Position numbers and translations under genes: made by a program
DNA from: an uncultured Enterorhabdus sp.
Lineage (GTDB): Bacteria; Actinomycetota; Coriobacteriia; Coriobacteriales; Eggerthellaceae
Assembly (NCBI GenBank): GCA_947649205.1
Contig: CANSQM010000012.1
Span: 1-64,000, forward strand
Direction of reading: 5' to 3'
DNA length: 64,000 bases
Notes under the pieces: generated by a model
What the model was told of the DNA's origin: nothing
Seen by the model: only the letters and a program-made list of their open reading frames with translations
Database searches by the model: none
In this document: piece by piece, positions 20,970 to 28,682 of the stretch
Numbering within the stretch: position 1 is the first letter of the stretch
How the letters are laid out: every line of letters starts with the position of its first letter

Positions 20970-21455
20970 TTATCGCACCCCATCGGGACGGCCCTCGGCC
21001 GTCCCTCTTTTTTGTCCTGCGCGGCCGCGAGCAAAGGCCAGCGCCGAAGCCACGCCCAAAGCGGCTCCCAGGGTGTCGGTCAGCCAATCGGCCGGGTCGC
21101 ACAGGCGCCCGGGCACGAAGGCCTGGTGCAGCTCGTCGGCAACGCCGTAAGTGCTGGCCAGAGCCACGGCCACCAGAGCCGCCCACCAGCGGGAACGACC
21201 CGGAGCCGTCAGCCCCACGGCCCGAAACAGCAGCACCCCGAATACGAGATACTCGCAGAAGTGCGCCACTACGTTCACGATGTCGGAATCTTCCCCGAAC
21301 ACCGGAGCCACCAGGCTCACGAGCCAGCCCTTGACCACAGCCAAGGGGCCCGTGCCAGAGAAATCGCTGCCGGTATGGGCCGACATGAAGAAGATGAACG
21401 CCGCCCACAGAGCGACGAGCACCCAGGAGAGGGTGAGTTTCGCCCGTGCCGTCAC
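20970..21455 (-). CDS. VanZ-like membrane protein
   Basis: 161 aa with four hydrophobic segments and the VanZ-family signature ADELHQAFVPGR followed by a conserved Asp and DTLGAALG. VanZ proteins give low-level glycopeptide resistance in some hosts, but most family members have unknown roles. GTG 21455 is 3 bp from the end of the HAD gene, so the two are co-transcribed. The last codons read through the galE terminator. Confidence 0.85.
   Translation of the reverse strand: MTARAKLTLSWVLVALWAAFIFFMSAHTGSDFSGTGPLAVVKGWLVSLVAPVFGEDSDIVNVVAHFCEYLVFGVLLFRAVGLTAPGRSRWWAALVAVALASTYGVADELHQAFVPGRLCDPADWLTDTLGAALGVASALAFARGRAGQKRGTAEGRPDGVR
20985..21013 (+). terminator. Rho-independent terminator of galE
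   Basis: GGGACGGCC-CTC-GGCCGTCCC followed by TCTTTTTT, a textbook terminator 28 bp after galE. It lies inside the 3' coding end of the convergent vanZ-like gene. Confidence 0.92.
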
Positions 21456-21457
21456 GA

Positions 21458-22162
21458 CTACGCGACCCCCGGAGCCAGCGCGGCAATCTGCCCAGGCTCG
21501 GTCACCAGCCGGTCGGGCTCCCAGCCGGCGGCAGCGAAGTCGGCCGGATCATGATAGCCCCAGGCCACGCCCACGGCATAGCACCCGGCGTTGCGGGCCA
21601 CATGAATATCTCCCGGCGAATCCCCCACGTACACCGTGCGCGCAGGATCGCTGCCCAGCTCTTCGATGGTGGCCAGCAAGCCCTCCGGTGCGGGCTTGCG
21701 CGGGAAGTTCCGCACACCGCCCTCCCCATGGGCCGCGTCCACCATGCCCGGCAGGCACTTGTCCACGATAAAGGTAACGCCCCGGTCGAACTTGTTCGAG
21801 AGAATCCCCAGCTTGCAGCCATGCTCGCGCAGCGCAGCCAGCAGAGCGACAACGCCGGGGTAGGGCTTTGTGAGGTCGTTGGGGTAGGTGTCGTAGGCCT
21901 CGCGCCATCGGTTCAGACACCCGTCGGCCACCGCTTGCGGCGTGCCCTCGGGCACCGCCTGGTAAATCAGGGCCGCCGCGCCATTGCCCACGTAGGAATT
22001 GATCTCCTCGCGGGTGTGCTGGGGCAGACCGAACTCGGCGAGCACGTCGTTGGTGAGCACCACTAGATCGTCCAGGGTGTCCAGCAGCGTACCGTCCAAA
22101 TCGAATATGAACGTGTCGAAGGGCGGCTCGAGGGCCGGAGCCTTCGCTTCTTCAGCAGCCAT
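21458..22162 (-). CDS. HAD-superfamily hydrolase, phosphoglycolate phosphatase-like
   Basis: 234 aa. Motif I FDLDGTLLDT with the nucleophile Asp, a C1 cap domain, motif II GILSNK, motif III Lys in RKPAPEG and motif IV VGDSPGDI are all present. The likely substrate is phosphoglycolate or another small phosphomonoester. The start is ATG 22162 with AAGGAGC upstream. The reading frame extends further upstream but lacks a better start. Confidence 0.9.
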   Translation of the reverse strand: MAAEEAKAPALEPPFDTFIFDLDGTLLDTLDDLVVLTNDVLAEFGLPQHTREEINSYVGNGAAALIYQAVPEGTPQAVADGCLNRWREAYDTYPNDLTKPYPGVVALLAALREHGCKLGILSNKFDRGVTFIVDKCLPGMVDAAHGEGGVRNFPRKPAPEGLLATIEELGSDPARTVYVGDSPGDIHVARNAGCYAVGVAWGYHDPADFAAAGWEPDRLVTEPGQIAALAPGVA

Positions 22163-22352
22163 GGGAACGGGCTCCTTTGCATGGGGTTGTGCAGTCGTCC
22201 TCCCTAGGAAACCACGAACGAGCCGAGGCCTCCACCGCGCCCTCCAAACTGTTATCGGGGCCACATAATTGTAACGGTTGCCCCAGCCCCGTGGCTCCAA
22301 GCCGCCTCGGCTGGTAGCGTGAGTCCATCCACTGACGAAGGGAAGGGGCCCA

Positions 22353-23174
22353 ATGGAATCCTTGAAATCAGAACACTCCCCCGCACCGACCACACCAGCC
22401 GCTCCCAAGCGCGTCGCCCTCATCACGGGCGCCTCCTCCGGCCTCGGCCGGGAGTTCGCCCGCCAGCTGGACGGCCTGCAAGTGGCCGACGAGCTGTGGC
22501 TCGTGGCCCGAGACCAAACGACCCTCGCCGCCGTGGCCGCCTCCCTGGACACGCCGGCCCGGCCCATCGCCGCCGACCTCATCGATCCGGAGGCCATAGC
22601 GCACCTGCGCACTCTTCTGGCTGCCGAGCGGCCCCGGGTCACCTTCCTCGTGAACGCCGCTGGCTTCGGCAAGTTCGGCGACTGGCAGACCATCCCCGAT
22701 CATGCCGTGAACGCCATGATCGACCTGAACTGCCGCGCCCTGGTGGACGTCACCCGTGCGGCACTCCCCTTCATGGATCGCGGCGGCCGCATCATCCAGG
22801 TGGCCTCGGCGGCCGCCTTCGCGCCCCTGCCCCACCTCAACGTCTACGCGGCCACCAAGGCCTTCGTCCTCCACTACACCCGGGCGCTGCGCTGGGAACT
22901 GCACGGCACGGGCATCACCGTCACCGCCCTGTGCCCCACCTGGGTGAAAACAGGGTTCGAGAAAGTGGCCCGGGCCTCGGGCGGCGGCAGCGATGTGGGG
23001 CACCTCCTCGGCGAGCAGGACGCCGATACCGTGGTGCGCCGCGCCCTCGGCGCCAACCGCGCCCATCTCGCCGTCACCTGCGCGAGCCCTCAGGCAGCCG
23101 CCCTGCGCCTCATCGGGAAAGTCGTGCCCAGCTGCATCACCATGGCGGGGTGGAATCTCCTGCGGCGCCTCTAG
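22353..23174 (+). CDS. Short-chain dehydrogenase/reductase
   Basis: 273 aa. The Rossmann motif TGASSGLG (about residue 25), NAAG, and the active-site Ser with YAATK (YxxxK) are all present. The C-terminal 60 residues include a hydrophobic end typical of membrane-associated SDRs. The substrate is not identifiable. Confidence 0.9.
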   Translation: MESLKSEHSPAPTTPAAPKRVALITGASSGLGREFARQLDGLQVADELWLVARDQTTLAAVAASLDTPARPIAADLIDPEAIAHLRTLLAAERPRVTFLVNAAGFGKFGDWQTIPDHAVNAMIDLNCRALVDVTRAALPFMDRGGRIIQVASAAAFAPLPHLNVYAATKAFVLHYTRALRWELHGTGITVTALCPTWVKTGFEKVARASGGGSDVGHLLGEQDADTVVRRALGANRAHLAVTCASPQAAALRLIGKVVPSCITMAGWNLLRRL

Positions 23175-23291
23175 GCGGAGAGACTTGAACGGCTCCCCGC
23201 CCCAGCTCCTCTGGAAGTAGGTCGCGCTCCGCGCCGCCGAGGGGCCGAAAATGCAGCCGATGGGAAGTGGCGGCGGAAGCCCCGCCGGCCC

Positions 23292-24038
23292 CTAGTCGGC
23301 CCAGCGATAGTCAGCGCTCCCAGCGCCGATCTCGAAGTGACACTGGGCAATGCCCAAGTCCATCTGCGTGAACGGCCCGCGCCGCGTCGCCGCCCGCACC
23401 ACCGGCAGGCCGTCTTCAAGGCCCGACAGGGCAAAGGAGAACTTCTGCTGGTTCAGCGCCGTGGGTGCCAGCAGGGCCGCATCCACCCCGCGCTGAAACC
23501 AGTCGGGGGAGTCGTCGTAGCCCGGCGCCACCTCCTGGGGCGCCTTGGACTTGTGGGGCACGCCTTGCGTAGCCCCATAGCCGAGCGCCACCACGGCGGC
23601 CAGCTTCTGCCCCAGGTCCACGTTGTAGGCACGGTTCACCACCTTGTAGGTACCGCCCACCCAGCAGCTGTTCAGGCCGAGCGACTGGGTCAGAAGTACC
23701 AACTTCTCGCCGTAGTACCCCAGAATGCCGTCGAGCTCCTTGCACTCGGGTCCTACCAGCGCCAGGTAGTTGCGCACGCCCGTGAAGTTCACGAGCCGCG
23801 CCTTGAACCCCGCGAAGGCCCGCAGCTCGTTCAGCACCAGTTGGATATTCAGGTTCGTTTCCTCGTTCACTGAGGCGATGGCCTCGCGCAGCGTTTCGAC
23901 AGCCGCCTCATCGAGGGGCTCGTCGGTATAGCTGCGCACCGAATGACGTGCCTCGATGGCCTGCATCGGCGTGAGCTGGCCCGCGGAAAAGCCGAGGAAG
24001 TCTGTGGTGGAGAGATTGTCGGTGTACCTGCTGACCAT
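23292..24038 (-). CDS. Nitroreductase-family flavoprotein
   Basis: A 248-aa FMN-dependent protein of the nitroreductase superfamily. The N-terminal motif is AIEARHSVRSYTDEPL, and the C-terminal part holds LAPTALNQQKFSF and DLGIAQCHFEIGA. It probably reduces quinones or nitro compounds with NAD(P)H. It is the last chromosomal-looking gene before the mobile element. Confidence 0.88.
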   Translation of the reverse strand: MVSRYTDNLSTTDFLGFSAGQLTPMQAIEARHSVRSYTDEPLDEAAVETLREAIASVNEETNLNIQLVLNELRAFAGFKARLVNFTGVRNYLALVGPECKELDGILGYYGEKLVLLTQSLGLNSCWVGGTYKVVNRAYNVDLGQKLAAVVALGYGATQGVPHKSKAPQEVAPGYDDSPDWFQRGVDAALLAPTALNQQKFSFALSGLEDGLPVVRAATRRGPFTQMDLGIAQCHFEIGAGSADYRWAD

Positions 24039-24152
24039 GGGTCTGTCCTTTCGCTAAGCTGTGCGGTCAAGGATAGCACAGTGGTGCGCGGCGGCATCTT
24101 CGAGGGGCCACGGGCCGCTCAACCGTTTTCATTCCGCATTGCGCAGGCACAT

Positions 24153-24406
24153 GGGCTACCATCGTCCTTATTCCTCGCAAGGGAAAGGTGGCCCCTATGG
24201 CAGCAAGCGCAGGATACGCCCCGCCGAAGGAGCTCGTCAACGTTACGGTGCAGTCCCCCGAGAAGCTGGAGGGCGCGGCATCGCTCCTTGCCATGCTTGA
24301 GGACAAGGCCGACAACCAGAAGGTGACCGCGTCCGAGCTGACCGCCGTGCGATGCATCGTCGAAGCCTGCGCGGCGAACCTCGATGGGGTTCTAGAAGAG
24401 GCCTAG
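24153..24406. repeat. Direct repeat, left copy (carries the first 69-aa gene)
   Basis: A 254-bp segment repeated at 30187-30440 with about 90% identity, including about 45 bp upstream of the gene. Both copies are followed by minus-strand cargo genes. The left end of the integrative element probably lies just upstream, between the nitroreductase promoter (about 24050) and 24153. No attachment-site core can be defined because the other end is outside the window. Confidence 0.85.
24197..24406 (+). CDS. 69-aa element protein, copy A
   Basis: A small helical protein with no recognised domain (begins MAASAGYAPPKELVNV, central MLEDKADNQKVTASEL, a Cys pair near the C-terminus in VRCIVEACAANL). Its paralogue at 30231 differs at scattered positions but keeps length and frame, and both stop immediately before a defence-like cargo gene on the opposite strand. 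ATG 24197 was chosen because the paralogue starts at the equivalent ATG. Confidence 0.7.
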   Translation: MAASAGYAPPKELVNVTVQSPEKLEGAASLLAMLEDKADNQKVTASELTAVRCIVEACAANLDGVLEEA

Positions 24407-24444
24407 ATAAAACTAGAGCCAGTCCCAGCAGGACCGGCCCTTAC

Positions 24445-24462
24445 AAAACCCCGAGGGTTTTT
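24445..24462. terminator. Bidirectional terminator between 69-aa gene and Abi gene
   Basis: AAAACCC-CGA-GGGTTTT, with T-runs in both directions, between the convergent ends of the 24197 and 24486 genes. Confidence 0.7.
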
Positions 24463-24485
24463 CACGTGCGACTATAATCCCAAAC

Positions 24486-25493
24486 TCAGCTCGTGCTGTC
24501 AATCGCCTTGGCGATAAATGACAGGTACGACACGAAGCTGTTTTCCTGGCCGTAGCGCTCGGCCCTGTCGCGCAACGCTCCCCCGAGCTGCACAAGCGCC
24601 TCGACGGTCGAGGGCGACGCACCATTCCTCACGCCGTCCAGCGCAGCGAGGCAAGTCACGAGCTGCTGGGTCCGGCGGTTGCCCATCTTGGCGCGCCTCG
24701 ACTTGCCGCTCTTGAAACCGTGTTCCGCAAGCCACTCTATCACCAGGTGCGGCGTCTCGTATTCGGAGGACTTGCCCTCTGCCAGCCCGTTTATGAGGCA
24801 TGTACCGTGGGAGCAGCAGTTCCTCACCGCCTTCACCTCTGTCAGCATGCTGTGGCGCATCCTCATCGAGCGATCGTCCCACCGTGATGCGCAGAAGAGG
24901 CAGAAGGCCAGCAGGGTGCCAAACGGTACGACCTCCAAGAATACCCATATGGGCATCGCTTCGCTGCAGTGCGCTATGAGCGCCCCTGTGTACTCGTCGG
25001 CGGAGCCGTGCTTGCCGATGCGACCCTTGAGGTTCCGCTCGATGCTCACGCGGTAACCCTTCACCTGCGATTGCATGAAGTCCGCGAGGATGCCGTATCC
25101 GTCCTCTCCTGGCATGAGCGATATGCGCTCGATCAGCCTCGTCTTCACGATCCGCTCTATGTCCTGCGAGACAAGCAGAAAGCAACTGCGCACTTCGGCA
25201 TCGAGTTCGTCCATGTTCAGCAGGTCAGCAAAATCGAGGCTCACGTACTTTCCGGCGCTGTCGCCGTCCGTATGGCGCTGGAACATCTTCCTGAATGCTG
25301 CGATGTGCAGGAACGTGTCCCTGCCCGCCAACGCCTCGATGGCCTGCTCCTCGGTGCAGCGATCGAACGTGACGCCCTTGTCCTTCAGCAGTTCGACCTG
25401 CCCTTCCGGCGTCAGCATGGGCTTCAAACCTTGCGCCTCGTGCACGCCGTCGTCCAGGCCCCAAGCGGCGCATGTCTTTTCCGTTTCTTCCAT
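24486..25493 (-). CDS. Abi_2 (AbiD/AbiF-like) abortive-infection protein with HEPN motif
   Basis: 335 aa. The N-terminal half follows the Abi_2 pattern (LLKDKGVTF, FLHIAAFRKMF, LLNMDELDAEVRSCFLLVSQDIERIVKTRLIERI). The second half carries the HEPN RNase motif R-x4-H as RNCCSH (about residue 232). Abi_2 proteins confer phage resistance by abortive infection in lactococci; activity here is inferred. It lies opposite to the surrounding element genes, in cargo slot 1 between the 69-aa gene and the ParB-type leader. Confidence 0.82.
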   Translation of the reverse strand: MEETEKTCAAWGLDDGVHEAQGLKPMLTPEGQVELLKDKGVTFDRCTEEQAIEALAGRDTFLHIAAFRKMFQRHTDGDSAGKYVSLDFADLLNMDELDAEVRSCFLLVSQDIERIVKTRLIERISLMPGEDGYGILADFMQSQVKGYRVSIERNLKGRIGKHGSADEYTGALIAHCSEAMPIWVFLEVVPFGTLLAFCLFCASRWDDRSMRMRHSMLTEVKAVRNCCSHGTCLINGLAEGKSSEYETPHLVIEWLAEHGFKSGKSRRAKMGNRRTQQLVTCLAALDGVRNGASPSTVEALVQLGGALRDRAERYGQENSFVSYLSFIAKAIDSTS

Positions 25494-25525
25494 AGCCCCA
25501 TTCTACGCGAGCCGTCATCGCCCGG

Positions 25526-26110
25526 AAACCATGCGTTCCCGAAAGCAGAGCATCGGCGCAACGAGGCGGCACCCTCATCGTCATCCGACCTCCCCGCGCA
25601 CGGCCCCGAGCCCCCGGCGGCCTTTATGCCCGCATGCTCGGCCGCGAACCGAGCGCCGCGCAAGGGCCGCGAAAACTTTTCCGCAGGCGTATGCCCCCTT
25701 CCAAGCCCTCCCGAAAACTCAAGCCCTCCGGGTTTCGCATTTCCCCCTTGCGCGCCGCCCGAACCCCGTCCGATGCACGGGCCACAAGGCCCGCCCAGAG
25801 GGGCGGGCCGAACCGACAAGGAGGTCGAAGATGGAAACGACAAGAATCCCGCTCTCCCAATGCGTCGAGAGCAGCTACCAGAACCGCAAGGAGCTGGGCG
25901 ACGTGTCCGGGCTCGCCCGCAGCATCGAGGTGAACGGCCAGATCACGCCGCTCATCGTGGTGGCTGACGGCGAGACCTACCAGCTCGTCGCGGGGCACCG
26001 CTGCACCGCCGCCATGAGATCGCTCAGGCTCGACGAGGCCGACGCCCATGTGATGGACGGCTGGGACGACGCGCGCATCGCGCAGATCCTCAACGCGGAG
26101 AACAACCACC
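25526..26110. repeat. Long direct repeat, left copy (leader plus ParB-like 5' coding)
   Basis: Nearly identical to 33024-33609. It comprises about 300 bp of untranslated leader and the first about 93 codons of a ParB-like gene. Identity stops abruptly after the AACCACCGC codons near 26110, where this copy switches to YraN-like coding sequence. Confidence 0.9.
25658..25753 (+). ncRNA. Nested-stem leader element, copy A
   Basis: A leader 78 bp upstream of the 25831 start. Outer stem GCGCAAGGG (25658-25666) with CCCTTGCGC (25745-25753), middle stem GCGAAA (25669-25674) with TTTCGC (25733-25738), inner stem TTTTC (25677-25681) with GAAAA (25713-25717). The single-stranded segment CTCAAGCC is conserved in all four copies. 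Three more copies precede the genes at 33328, 35511 and 36588. Probably an RNA control element; no known class was recognised. Confidence 0.6.
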
Positions 26111-26331
26111 GCCGCGAGATGATCGCCCTCGCATGGTTCGCCGAGCACGAGGACGCCATGGACATGCCGGTTCGCTTCGACAATATCGCGATGCTCGTCA
26201 TGGGCGACAGCCGGGTGATGATACGCCACCACCTGAACGCCCTCGGCGGAGACATCGAGCAGCTGCAGCCGCAAGCCGCAGCAGGCATCCTGACCGGGGC
26301 CGATTTGCAGACCCTCCCGGAGGCCGCTTAG
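25831..26331 (+). CDS. Chimeric protein: ParB-like N-terminus fused to YraN-like C-terminus
   Basis: 166 aa. Residues 1-93 match the ParB-like protein at 33328 almost exactly (METTRIPLSQ, AGHRCTAAM). From about residue 94 the sequence instead resembles the C-terminal half of the YraN-like protein at 36588 (RREMIALAW, VRFDNIAMLV, IRHHLNALG, final LPEAA). The junction is at the shared CGCGAGATG codons. It most likely arose by deletion between a ParB-like and a YraN-like gene. It keeps an open frame and the full leader, so it may be expressed; function unknown. Confidence 0.8.
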   Translation: METTRIPLSQCVESSYQNRKELGDVSGLARSIEVNGQITPLIVVADGETYQLVAGHRCTAAMRSLRLDEADAHVMDGWDDARIAQILNAENNHRREMIALAWFAEHEDAMDMPVRFDNIAMLVMGDSRVMIRHHLNALGGDIEQLQPQAAAGILTGADLQTLPEAA

Positions 26332-26356
26332 ACCTCCTGGCCTCTTCGAGGGGCGA

Positions 26357-26387
26357 GCCCTCCGGCCTTCGGGTTGGAGGGCTTTTT
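26357..26387 (+). terminator. Terminator of the chimeric gene
   Basis: GCCCTCC (26357-26363) pairs with GGAGGGC (26376-26382), followed by TTTTT. The surrounding sequence matches the terminator after the YraN-like gene at 37031, supporting a common origin of the two gene ends. Confidence 0.88.
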
Positions 26388-26405
26388 CATGCCTCAGGAG
26401 ACCGT

Positions 26406-26618
26406 ATTCTGGCGGCCTTGGAGTTTTCGCGCCAAAAGCAACGCATCAGCGTTGCGGAGTTGGCGAGGCGCATCGGCATTGGCAAGAAGCGGCTCTGGTG
26501 CATCCTCAACGGGCAGAGAGCCATGCGGGCCGATGAGTTCGTGAAGCTATGCGCACACGCTCAGCACGGGCAAGGCATCGGAAAGCGCTACATGAACTTC
26601 CTCAAGACAGCCGCTTAG
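26406..26618 (+). pseudogene. XRE-type HTH protein, 5' end missing or unusual start
   Basis: About 65-70 residues matching the helix-turn-helix of the small regulators at 48117 and 62345 (shared ISVAELARRIGIGKKRLW, LNGQRAMRADEFVKLC). No ATG is in frame after the terminator. Candidate starts are the ATT at 26406, CTG at 26409 or TTG at 26418 behind AGGAG. It may be a remnant whose 5' part was lost when the chimeric gene formed. Confidence 0.5.
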
Positions 26619-26689
26619 GGCGCTACTCGTGAGGATTCCCTGAAATGGCCAAAGAAAAGAGGGCGGGAACGGTATAATGATCAAACAAT

Positions 26690-26750
26690 GCGGGCGTCGC
26701 CAAGTGGTAAGGCCCAAGCTTCCCAAGCTGTTAGCAGGGAGGTCGCCCGC
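26690..26750 (+). pseudogene. tRNA-Gly(CCC)-like sequence without a T arm
   Basis: A 61-nt sequence with a 7-bp acceptor stem (GCGGGCG with CGCCCGC), a D arm (GCCAAGTGGTAAGGC) and an anticodon loop TTCCCAA. It lacks the variable region and T arm and has a weakened anticodon stem. TATAAT at 26673-26678 lies just upstream. It cannot be a normal bacterial tRNA. It is either a decayed tRNA gene, perhaps from an old integration event, or a tRNA mimic. Confidence 0.6.
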
Positions 26751-26797
26751 GAAACACGCGAAATGCGTGATCGAGAAATCCCCAGTTCAACATAGCT

Positions 26798-26884
26798 TTT
26801 CTTGAAACTGGAGAAATCTCCTTCGCCTCTTGGTCTTTCGAGAAACCCCGATATTTCCAGTGCGCTTCCAGTATTTTCGCGAAA
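26798..26884. promoter_or_regulatory. Three evenly spaced TTTCNNGAAA palindromes upstream of parA
   Basis: TTTCTTGAAA (26798-26807), TTTCGAGAAA (26836-26845) and TTTCGCGAAA (26875-26884) start 38 and 39 bp apart, ending 75 bp before parA. They resemble the core of parS (TTTCACGTGAAA) shortened by two bases. Candidate ParB-binding centromere or ParA/ParB autoregulatory operator. Confidence 0.5.
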
Positions 26885-26959
26885 CGCGCCTCGTTCGCAC
26901 ATTCGATGCGAGCCGTCTGACCTCCCGTTGCGGGAAACCGCAGAAGGGAGGCACCCATC

Positions 26960-27745
26960 ATGCCATGCAGGACCATCGCCGTAGCCAACCAGAAGGGCGG
27001 AACCGGCAAGACCGCCACCACCTTGAGCCTGGGGATCGCGCTCGCGCGCCTGGGCAAGCGCGTATTGCTCGTGGACACCGACCCGCAGGGGGACCTCACC
27101 AAGTCGCTCGGCTGGAAGGACCCCGACTCCCTTGAGGCGACGGTGGCGAGCCACCTGGCCGCCGTCATCGAGGGAGAGGGGCTTGAGCCGCGCGAGGGCA
27201 TCCTCTCGCATAAGGAGGGCGTCGACCTCATGCCCGCCAACATCGAGCTCGCCGGGATGGAGATGCCCGTGCTCATGGCGATGTCGCGCGAGCAGCTTCT
27301 GAACGTGTGGGCCTCGCCCCTCAAGGCCGACTACGACTTCATCCTCTTCGACTGCGCCCCCACGCTCGGCATCATCCCCGTGAACGCGTTCGTCGCATCC
27401 GACAGCGTTCTCATCCCGGTGTCGGCCGAATATCTGCCCGCCTCCGCCATGGCAGGACTCTTGAAGACCATCGGTCGCGTGAGGCGGCAGATCAATCCCT
27501 CGCTTTCCGTGGAGGGCATCCTGATAACCCTCTCCGACGGCAGGAACAACCTGGCCCGAGAGGTCGAGGGAACCATCCGCGAGCAGTACGGGAGCGCCTA
27601 CCGGGTGTTCGACGCGGTGATTCCCCGCGCGGTGTCCGCTGCGGAGTCGCCCGCGGTCGGCGCGAGCATCTTCGCCTACGACGGGCGGGGCAAGGTGGCG
27701 CTGGCCTTCGAGCGCCTTGCGGAGGAGGTGGTCGGCCGTGGCTAG
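26960..27745 (+). CDS. parA: ParA-family partition ATPase
   Basis: 261 aa, Soj-like with no N-terminal HTH. Deviant Walker A KGGTGKTATT (about residue 11-20), Walker A' DTDPQGDLTKS and Walker B FILFDCAPTLG are all present. It positions or stabilises the element after excision together with the overlapping parB. ATG 26960 has GGGAGG upstream. It starts a translationally coupled run parA-parB-rep-like-19-aa peptide. Confidence 0.93.
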   Translation: MPCRTIAVANQKGGTGKTATTLSLGIALARLGKRVLLVDTDPQGDLTKSLGWKDPDSLEATVASHLAAVIEGEGLEPREGILSHKEGVDLMPANIELAGMEMPVLMAMSREQLLNVWASPLKADYDFILFDCAPTLGIIPVNAFVASDSVLIPVSAEYLPASAMAGLLKTIGRVRRQINPSLSVEGILITLSDGRNNLAREVEGTIREQYGSAYRVFDAVIPRAVSAAESPAVGASIFAYDGRGKVALAFERLAEEVVGRG

Positions 27746-28682
27746 GAAGAGGGTTCCCATCGACCTGCCGGGCGTGGACGACCTGTTCTCCTCGCAGGGC
27801 GAGCGCGACGGCTCCGTGCTCGCGGGCGTCGCGGAGATACCGCTGCGTCTGATCGACCCGTTCCCCGGCCATCCCTTCCAAGTACGCGACGACGAGGAGA
27901 TGGGGCGGCTGGCGGAGAGCGTCGCCGAGAGCGGCGTGCTCGTGCCGCTGACGGTGCGGCGCGCAGGAGCCGAGCGCTACGAGCTGGTGAGCGGTCACCG
28001 CCGCAAGCGCGCCGCCGAGCTGGCGGGGCTTGAGAGCGTGCCGTGCATCATCCGCGCCATGGGGGACGACGAGGCCGTCATCGCCATGGTGGACTCGAAT
28101 CTCCAAAGGGAGACCATCCTGCCGAGCGAGCGGGCGTTCGCGTACTCGATGCGCCTTGAGGCGATGAGACACCAGGGGCGGCGCACCGACCTCACTTCTG
28201 CGCAAGTTGCGCAGAAGTCGAGCGGCAGGTGGTCTCGCGACATTCTGGCCGAGGAGCTTGGGGTGAGCAAGGACAAGGTGCAGCGCTTCATACGCCTGAC
28301 CCACCTCGTGCCGGGGCTGCTCGCGCTCGTCGACGAGGGGCGCATGAAGATGCTCCCGGCGGTGGAGACGAGCCACCTCTCGCAGGAGGAGCAGGGATGG
28401 CTGCTCGACGCCATAGGCGCTCAGGCGGCAACCCCGTCCCATGCCCAGGCCGTCAAGATGAAGCGCTACTCCAAGGAGGGCTCGCTCACATCCTCCCTCG
28501 TACGCTCCATCATGGAGGAGGAGAAGCCCAACCAGATCGAGCAGTTCAAGATACCCAAGAAGAGCATCGCCCGCTTCTTCAGGCCGAGCGCCACGAGAGA
28601 CGAGATCGAGAGTCGCATCGTGCGCGCCCTTGAGCTGCTTGAGCAGGCCGAGGCGAGGCGCGACAGGCAGGGCGGTGCGTGA
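27738..28682 (+). CDS. parB: ParB-family partition protein
   Basis: 314 aa. The N-terminal ParB/CTPase domain contains the SGHRRKRAAELAG box (about residue 86). A central HTH (AEELGVSKDKVQRFIRL, about 172-190) and a C-terminal coiled region follow. GTG 27738, inside the end of parA, was chosen because GGAGGAGG precedes it. It probably loads at the palindromes upstream of parA. Confidence 0.92.
   Translation: MARKRVPIDLPGVDDLFSSQGERDGSVLAGVAEIPLRLIDPFPGHPFQVRDDEEMGRLAESVAESGVLVPLTVRRAGAERYELVSGHRRKRAAELAGLESVPCIIRAMGDDEAVIAMVDSNLQRETILPSERAFAYSMRLEAMRHQGRRTDLTSAQVAQKSSGRWSRDILAEELGVSKDKVQRFIRLTHLVPGLLALVDEGRMKMLPAVETSHLSQEEQGWLLDAIGAQAATPSHAQAVKMKRYSKEGSLTSSLVRSIMEEEKPNQIEQFKIPKKSIARFFRPSATRDEIESRIVRALELLEQAEARRDRQGGA

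Noticed and set aside
22163-22693. N-terminal extension of the HAD phosphatase frame
   Set aside because: The extra 177 codons cover the promoter gap and the divergent SDR start, and the HAD fold begins at the chosen ATG 22162.
26690-26750. Functional tRNA-Gly gene
   Set aside because: No T arm or normal variable loop, and the anticodon stem is broken; annotated as tRNA-like only.
26751-26959. T-box or other known riboswitch upstream of parA, suggested by the nearby tRNA-like sequence
   Set aside because: No T-box consensus segment or specifier stem could be found, and parA is not an amino-acid gene.
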